This document shows, in pieces, positions 7,291 through 11,019 of a DNA stretch of 11,019 nt; positions within the stretch are counted from its first letter, which is position 1; each line of letters opens with the position of its first letter. Origin of the DNA: Chloroflexota bacterium. Its GTDB lineage: Bacteria; Chloroflexota; Anaerolineae; JACRMK01. A program made the translations under genes and the position numbers. The notes under the pieces were generated by a model, which was not told the origin of the DNA, searched no databases, and saw only the letters and a program-made list of their open reading frames with translations. Where the stretch lies: NCBI GenBank assembly GCA_016200765.1, contig JACQEC010000131.1:1-11019 (forward strand). The letters are read 5' to 3'.

Positions 7291-9286
7291 ATGATCAACA
7301 TCACCACACTGGAAGTGCCTATCGCTGGAATGGACTGCGCCGAGTGCACGGCGCACGTCAAGCACGCCATAGAGGGATTGCCGGGCGTCGAGCGCGTCGA
7401 AGTCTTTCTCGCCTCGGAAAAGGCGGTGGTGCGCCTGGACGCGGCGCGCGTTGACCTCATCAAGATTCGGCAGGCGGTCGCGCAGGCGGGCTATTCGGTG
7501 CCGGCGGCGTCTGCGGCGTCACCACAACCGGTCGCCGCATCCACTGACTTCAGCCGCCGTATCTTGACCCTGTTTGGCACCGTGTTTGGCGCGGTGTTAT
7601 TCATCGTGGTCGTCGGCGAGTGGCTTGGCCTGTTCGAGCAACTGACCGCGCGGGTGCCCTTCGCGCTGGGTGTCATTCCGGTGCTGGTTGGCGGCTACCC
7701 CATTTTCGCCAACGTGGTTCGCGCCGCGTTCCGCCGTCAGGTGATCGCGCACACGCTGATGTCGCTAGGCGTGGTGGCCGCGCTGGCCGTCGGCCAATGG
7801 GCGACTGCGGCGGTCGTGGTCTTCTTCATGCGCGTCGGCGATTACGCCGAGCGCTTCACCACCGAGCGCGCCCGGCGCGCGGTCAAAGACCTGACCGCGT
7901 TGGCCCCGCAAACCGCGCGCGTGCTTCGTGACGGAGATGAAATCGAGTTGCCGGTCGCCGAGGTCCGCGCGGGCGAAACGGTGGTCGTGCGCCCCGGCGA
8001 AAAGATACCGGTGGACGGAGAAGTGCTCGCCGGTCAGGCTACGATAGATCAGTCGGCCATCACGGGCGAGGCGATGCCGGTTGAAGCCGGTCCCGGCGCG
8101 AGGGTGTTTGCAGCGACCATCGCCCGTCTGGGCAGTCTGCGCGTGCGTGTGACGCACACTGGCGCGGACACGACCTTTGGCCGGGTTATCCGGTTGGTCG
8201 AGGACGCCGAGGCGAACCGCGCCGACGTCCAACGCTTTGCAGACCGGTTCACGGCCTACTATCTGCCGATCGTCGCCGGTATTGCCGCGCTGACCTTCTT
8301 ACTGCGCCGCGACCCGCTCGCCACAGCCGCCGTGCTGGTGGTCGCTTGCTCGTGCTCGATTGCGCTGGCCACGCCCATTGCCATGTTGGCCTCGGTCGGG
8401 GCGGGCGCGCGGCGCGGTCTGCTGATCAAGGGCGGGAAAATTCTGGAAAGCCTCGCGCGCGCCGATGTCTTATTGATAGACAAAACCGGCACGCTCACAT
8501 TGGGCAAGCCGCAGATCACGGACGTCATCGCGCTGAACGGCCTGTCCGAGGGCGAAGTGCTCTCGCTGGCGGCTTCCGCCGAGCGCTACTCGGAGCACCC
8601 GTTGGCCGAAGCACTGCGCTCTGCCGCGCGCGCGCGCGGGTTAGCCCTGCGCGACATCACGGCTTTCGAGGCCGCGCCGGGGTTGGGCGTGCGCGCGCAG
8701 GTCGGCGGCACCGCCGTGGCCATTGGCAGTCACCGTCTCGTCCATGCGTCTGCTGTTTTGCCCAACTGAAGTGCCCACAGCCCTCGCCGAACTCCGCGCG
8801 CTGGGCGTGCGCCAGGCGGAACTGCTGACCGGCGACAACGAGCGCACCGCGGCGCGGCTGGCGCAGGAATTGAACGTCGCCTATCGCGCCAACCTTCTGC
8901 CGGAGGATAAGATCGCCGTCGTGAAGGCGTATCAGGCTCAAGGGCATGTGGTGGTCATGGTCGGCGACGGCGTGAACGACGCGCCCGCGCTGGCGCAGGC
9001 CGATGTGGGCATCGCGATTGGCGCGGCCGGCAGTGACATCGCCATCGAAGCCGCGCACGTGGCCCTGATGCGCGAGGATTGGCGGCTGGTGCCTGACCTC
9101 TTCCGCATCGCGCGCCGGACCCTGTCGGTGGTCAAGTCCAATCTGCTCTTCACGGCGGTCTACAACGTGGTCGGCATCACGCTCGCCGCGCTGGGTATCC
9201 TGCCGCCCGTGCTGGCCGCCGCCGCGCAGTCTCTGCCCGATCTGGGCATCCTGGCGAATTCCTCGCGGCTGTTGCGCCAGAAATAG
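7291..9286 (+). pseudogene. P1B-type heavy-metal ATPase, broken by an internal deletion and frameshift
   Basis: P1B ATPases export transition metals using a phospho-aspartate cycle. Part one (7291-8769, 492 residues) has an HMA domain with GMDCAEC (13-19), membrane segments about 90-180, the actuator loop TGE (258-260), and a membrane metal site ACSCSIALATP in which the usual CPC is CSC (353-355). It also has the phosphorylation site DKTGT (397-401), the nucleotide-domain HP (436-437) and GLG (464-466), then runs off frame after GSHRLVHASAV and stops. Part two, in another frame (about 8745 or 8765 to 9286), resumes at EVPTALAELRALGV with LTGDN, GDGVNDAP and two final membrane helices ending DLGILANSSRLL. 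Against the usual order, about 35-40 residues are missing at the junction, namely the last N-domain strand and the (A/S)DTLR strand of the P domain. Because sequence is lost as well as frame, simple slippage cannot restore it. GAGG at 7280-7283 supports the ATG. The gene follows the GT2 stop by 9 bp. Confidence 0.87.
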
Positions 9287-9296
9287 GGAAACCTTC

Positions 9297-9986
9297 GTGC
9301 GCTGTGCCATCGCGGTATTCGCCAAGTCGCCGATGCGTGGGCAGGTCAAGACCCGCCTGTGCCCGCCGCTGACACCCGATCAAGCCACCGAGCTCTACCG
9401 CGCCTTTCTGGCTGATACGCTGACCATCATCGGCGGGGTCGCCGGAGTCGAGCCCGGTGCGCTCTTTACGCCTGCCGATGCCCACGGCGACTTCCGAGCC
9501 ATGGCGCCGGAGCATTTCTTCCTCGTGCCGCAGGCCGAGGGCGGCTTCGGTGAGCGGCTAGCTGGCGGCTTCCGCGACCTGTTCGCGCTCGGCTATGAGT
9601 CGGTCGCCATCATGGATGCGGACTCGCCCACACTGCCCCGCGCGCATATCGCGGCGCTGTTCGGCTTGCTCAACCTGCCCGGTTGTGATGTAGCGCTCGG
9701 CCCGTGCGACGACGGCGGCTATTGGGCGATTGGCATGAAGCGGTTGCACGCGGAAGTGCTCGGCGACATCGCGTGGAGCACCGACGTGGTTACGCGGCAG
9801 ACGTTGGCGCGCGCCCACGCGGCCAACCTGTCGGCGGCCTGCGCGCCGACATGGTACGACGTGGACAACGCCAACGCTCTGACCCGCCTGCGCGCCGAAC
9901 TGCGCGACTCGCCCGCGCTCATGCCCTTGCATACGCTAAGGGCAATGGCCGCCTTGCCACCCATAGGAGAACAAATTGTACGCTGA
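9297..9986 (+). CDS. DUF2064/TIGR04282-type glycosyltransferase-A-fold transferase
   Basis: This 229-residue protein has the hallmarks of the family named, as I recall, rSAM/selenodomain-associated transferase 1. It opens with FAKSPMRGQVKTRL (residues 8-21), a nucleotidyltransferase-like start. MDADSPTLP (116-124) supplies the acidic metal-binding pair D117/D119. GPCDDGGYWAIG (145-156) and a late WST (IAWSTDVV) are also family signatures. The fold is that of GT-A/MobA-like nucleotide-sugar enzymes, and the reaction is not established as far as I know. The start is GTG 9297, with AGGGAAA overlapping the ATPase stop just upstream. Its 3' end overlaps the radical SAM gene by 11 bp. Related genes occur in arsenosugar-type clusters, but no ArsM, ArsS or ArsR is visible here, so that link is not supported in this window. 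Confidence 0.85.
   Translation: MRCAIAVFAKSPMRGQVKTRLCPPLTPDQATELYRAFLADTLTIIGGVAGVEPGALFTPADAHGDFRAMAPEHFFLVPQAEGGFGERLAGGFRDLFALGYESVAIMDADSPTLPRAHIAALFGLLNLPGCDVALGPCDDGGYWAIGMKRLHAEVLGDIAWSTDVVTRQTLARAHAANLSAACAPTWYDVDNANALTRLRAELRDSPALMPLHTLRAMAALPPIGEQIVR
9965..9978 (+). promoter_or_regulatory. Shine-Dalgarno and TTG start of the radical SAM gene
   Basis: AGGAGA (9965-9970) precedes TTG (9976-9978) by five bases, inside the end of the previous gene. The TTG lets the protein begin MYADRPIIAPALPKCLYIEVT, the normal run-in to a radical SAM motif. No ATG or GTG lies between it and the CxxxCxxC motif. Confidence 0.7.
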
Positions 9987-10992
9987 CCGCCCGATTATCG
10001 CCCCGGCCCTGCCCAAGTGCCTCTATATTGAGGTCACCAATCGCTGTAACTCCCTCTGCGAGACGTGCCCGCGAACCTTCATCACCCGCGAGCCGCTCTG
10101 CGACATCACGTGGGAGAACTTCACGCGCGTGGTGGACAGCAACCCGGTGATGGATCGCGCGGTACTGCACGGCATCGGCGAGCCCTTGATGCACAAAGAC
10201 TTGATCCGCATGATCGAGTACCTGAAGGCGCGGGGCGTCTACGTCCTGTTCAACACCAACGCCGTTCTGCTCAACCGCCCCATGCAGGAGCGCCTGATCG
10301 CCTCGGGGCTCGACGAACTGCGCATCTCGCTCGACGGCGCAACGCCGGAGACGTACTTGAAGATTCGCGGCATCCCCGCGCTGGACAAAGTGTTGCAATT
10401 GAGCGCCGAGATGGTCGCGACCAAGCGCGAGTTGGGCGCGCCCAACCCGAAACTCTCCTTCTTCTTCACCGGCATGAAGGCCAATCTGCCGGAGCTGCCC
10501 GAGGTCATCCGCATCGCCGCGCGCATCGGGATGCCGGAAGTTTACCTACAGCGGCTGACCTTCTTTGACGACGGTATGGCCACCGCCGACCAGGCCCTCT
10601 TCACGGCCTACGGCGCGGATCAACGCGAGCAGGAGATTATCGCCGAGTGCGAGCGGCTGGCGAATGAACACGGCATCATCTTCAACGGCTCCGGCGCCAC
10701 CACCGCGCGCAAGAGCCTTGAGCAGTCGCTCGACAAGCCCAAGCACCCGTGGCAGCGCTGTATGCGCCCGTGGACAGTGGGCTATGTGACCGCCAATGGC
10801 AACGCCCTGCCCTGCTGTATCGCGCCATTCACCGGCGCGCCGTACCGGGGCATGATCCTCGGCAACGCCTTCGGCGAAGGCGGGTTCGCGTCGGTGTACA
10901 ACGGCCCGCAGTACCTGAAGTTCCGCGAGCAGTTTCTTGGCGACACGCCGCCCGCCTCATGCGCCGGCTGTGGCAGTCAGTGGAGTATCTGA
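9976..10992 (+). CDS. Radical SAM protein with SPASM-like C-terminal cysteines
   Basis: Radical SAM enzymes cleave S-adenosylmethionine at a [4Fe-4S] cluster to start radical chemistry. The cluster motif CNSLCETC gives C24, C28 and C31. GIGEP (66-70) is the SAM-binding GGE-type motif, and RISLDGATPETYLKIRG is the strand that follows in MoaA/PqqE-like members. The C-terminal part has C262 (RCMRPWTVGYVTANGNALP), C280/C281 and CAGC (C329, C332), arranged like a shortened SPASM or twitch domain holding one auxiliary cluster. At 338 residues it is of usual length for small SPASM proteins. No precursor peptide gene was found near it, so peptide maturation is not indicated. It overlaps the transferase gene, so the two are probably translated together. 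The substrate is unknown. An alternative is a tungsten/molybdenum-cofactor or lipid-modifying role, which I cannot distinguish. Confidence 0.88.
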   Translation: MYADRPIIAPALPKCLYIEVTNRCNSLCETCPRTFITREPLCDITWENFTRVVDSNPVMDRAVLHGIGEPLMHKDLIRMIEYLKARGVYVLFNTNAVLLNRPMQERLIASGLDELRISLDGATPETYLKIRGIPALDKVLQLSAEMVATKRELGAPNPKLSFFFTGMKANLPELPEVIRIAARIGMPEVYLQRLTFFDDGMATADQALFTAYGADQREQEIIAECERLANEHGIIFNGSGATTARKSLEQSLDKPKHPWQRCMRPWTVGYVTANGNALPCCIAPFTGAPYRGMILGNAFGEGGFASVYNGPQYLKFREQFLGDTPPASCAGCGSQWSI

Positions 10993-10994
10993 AA

Positions 10995-11018
10995 GCGTTG
11001 GCGCGTTGGTGCGTTAGC
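10995..11018 (+). repeat. Three tandem 8-bp units after the radical SAM gene
   Basis: gcgttggc, gcgttggt and gcgttagc follow one another directly, two bases after the stop codon, and the sequence continues with g at the window edge. The array may extend beyond the window. Such short degenerate arrays could be a slippage tract or a dispersed intergenic repeat. Confidence 0.5.
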
Positions 11019-11019
11019 G

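Noticed and set aside
8767..8769. UGA in the ATPase as a selenocysteine codon, given selB nearby
   Set aside because: The frame after this UGA has no ATPase similarity, and the homologous sequence resumes in a different frame after missing residues.

Overview
This GC-rich window (visibly well above 60% GC) looks like the chromosome of a bacterium of the Chloroflexota, most likely Anaerolineae-like. The lineage call is an inference. It rests on a Tat lipoprotein with a long Pro/Thr/Ala linker, a TPR/L,D-transpeptidase protein with a PTPTAPP-type linker, the gene mix, and short perfect palindromes scattered in and between genes. No marker gene settles it.

Layout. Positions 1-3712 carry three minus-strand genes in transcription order: a membrane TPR protein with a C-terminal YkuD L,D-transpeptidase domain (3712-2180), an orphan coiled-coil protein (2123-1011), and the first half of selB, the selenocysteine-specific elongation factor (948-1, cut by the window edge). 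The 109 bp at 3713-3821 hold two divergent sigma70-like promoters. The plus-strand one drives an R2-like diiron oxidase (3822-4775). That protein has the metal ligands and the Val/Tyr pair of the R2lox ether cross-link, and no ribonucleotide reductase partner is nearby.

After a 200-bp gap with a 13-bp perfect hairpin and a candidate promoter, a tightly packed plus-strand operon runs from 4977 to 10992. It encodes a Tat-exported sulfite-oxidase-family molybdenum lipoprotein, a membrane-anchored multiheme cytochrome c of NapC/NirT type, a family 2 glycosyltransferase, a P1B heavy-metal ATPase, a DUF2064-type transferase and a radical SAM protein with a SPASM-like C-terminus. Neighbouring genes overlap or lie within 15 bp of each other.

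Two genes of this operon are broken as read. The cytochrome has a frameshift that hides its third and fourth CxxCH motifs. The ATPase has lost about 35-40 codons plus frame between the nucleotide-binding domain and the rest of the P domain. Either the strain is losing these functions or the assembly carries indels. The first two operon genes suggest an extracytoplasmic redox couple (Mo enzyme to membrane haem protein). The last four form a less understood set. DUF2064 proteins and GT2 enzymes are known to recur near radical SAM genes, but the substrate here cannot be told from sequence.
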